A program made the position numbers and the translations under genes. A DNA stretch of 64,000 nt from G965212005 sp965212005. Its GTDB lineage: Bacteria; Pseudomonadota; Gammaproteobacteria; Porifericomitales; Porifericomitaceae. Numbering within the stretch: the first letter of the stretch is position 1; each line of letters begins with the position of its first letter. Under the pieces are notes generated by a model, which searched no databases, was not told the DNA's origin, and saw nothing but the letters and a program-made list of their open reading frames with translations. The stretch is from contig OZ243038.1 in NCBI GenBank assembly GCA_965212005.1, forward strand, positions 806,001-870,000, written 5' to 3'. Below, piece after piece: positions 63,673 through 64,000 of the stretch.

Positions 63673-63796
63673 GGGTCTGTTTGTTTCTGTCTGTGAATGA
63701 GGTTGATGGATGCCGAACCCGCTTCGGCGCCGGCGGCAGATCCTGGATTTGCATGATATGGGCTATGGCCGGCCTGGTTTACTAAAGTTTCCCGTG

Positions 63797-64000
63797 TCAG
63801 GCGGCGTTTTCTTTCCTGACATCCCACCCCGGAAATACCAGCACCGCGGGATGGCATTTTAATGCACGGGCCAGCTGTTTGGCGCGCTCAACCCCCAGAT
63901 TCACCCGGTCGTTCTCGATGGCAGAAATAGTGGATTGCGGAATCCCCGTCTCACCTGCCAAGTCGTTCTGACTCATCTCCTGCAACTCACGGATGATGCG
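63797..64000 (-). CDS. XRE-family antitoxin-like regulator, 5' end outside the window
   Basis: The frame is open to the last base. The HTH_3 domain is clear: MSQNDLAGETGIPQSTISAI then ENDRVNLGVERAKQLARALK, with the C-terminal PAVLVFPGWDVRKENAA. It resembles HigA-type antitoxins of host-inhibition toxin modules that bind their own promoter. The toxin gene would be expected to the right of the window. Between it and the IS91 remnant (63673-63796) no gene was found. Confidence 0.7.
   Translation of the reverse strand, partial: RIIRELQEMSQNDLAGETGIPQSTISAIENDRVNLGVERAKQLARALKCHPAVLVFPGWDVRKENAA

Noticed and set aside
1..64000. tRNA, rRNA or riboswitch genes
   Set aside because: I found no convincing tRNA cloverleaf, rRNA segment or known riboswitch core by eye; a covariance-model scan would be needed to exclude small RNAs.

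Overview
The window looks like an accessory, heavily rearranged part of a gammaproteobacterial genome. The taxonomic call is inferred from the style of the CtaB fragment, the IS30/IS3/IS481/IS256/IS91-type transposase remnants, a PliI-type lysozyme inhibitor, HEPN-MNT pairs and an integron attC site; no rRNA or marker gene confirms it. The left three quarters are GC-rich and repeat-laden. The stretch from about 52 to 63 kb is visibly more AT-rich, most strongly at 54-58 kb, as expected for acquired defence DNA.

Region 1 (1-2.9 kb) holds a transposase running off the left edge, a decayed SIR2-TPR gene and a tandem repeat array. Region 2 (2.9-46.7 kb, mostly minus strand) is dominated by three giant repeat-built surface proteins: 2887-14979 intact, 20543-31758 split by two frameshifts, 35039-46585 intact. 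Each has a signal peptide or secretion-like start, thousands of residues of Ig-like, cadherin-like, VCBS and Fn3 modules, and a C-terminal autotransporter-type beta-barrel. Their 3' ends are nearly identical while their 5' ends differ. Between them lie arrays of ~140-bp GC-rich units, loose copies of the last ~40 codons of the barrel, duplicated promoter/leader cassettes, two DUF1640-type coiled-coil membrane genes, decayed IS elements, a broken VCBS protein and a truncated heme O synthase gene.

Region 3 (46.7-52.2 kb) is an IS graveyard (IS30 cut by IS3, IS256 and IS3-type fragments) carrying a truncated C39-like cysteine peptidase with a small partner gene, toxin-like fragments, and an intact PliI-like secreted protein.

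Region 4 (52.2-60.8 kb) is a type I restriction-modification island with an unusual layout: hsdM, HEPN, MNT, a second HEPN, then a nucleotidyltransferase fused in frame to the HsdS specificity subunit, then an FRG-TPR protein, a 23/46-bp hairpin repeat array, a DUF4143 ATPase and only the first 54 codons of hsdR. Overlapping start/stop codons suggest translational coupling. The MNT-HsdS fusion with its cognate HEPN protein is the most likely novel system here.

Region 5 (60.8-64 kb) is a patchwork: an integron attC with a KOW-like cassette gene, an OppC-type permease fragment, an intact Fic protein, an FkbM methyltransferase fragment abutting an IS91-type terminus, and an XRE antitoxin running off the right edge.
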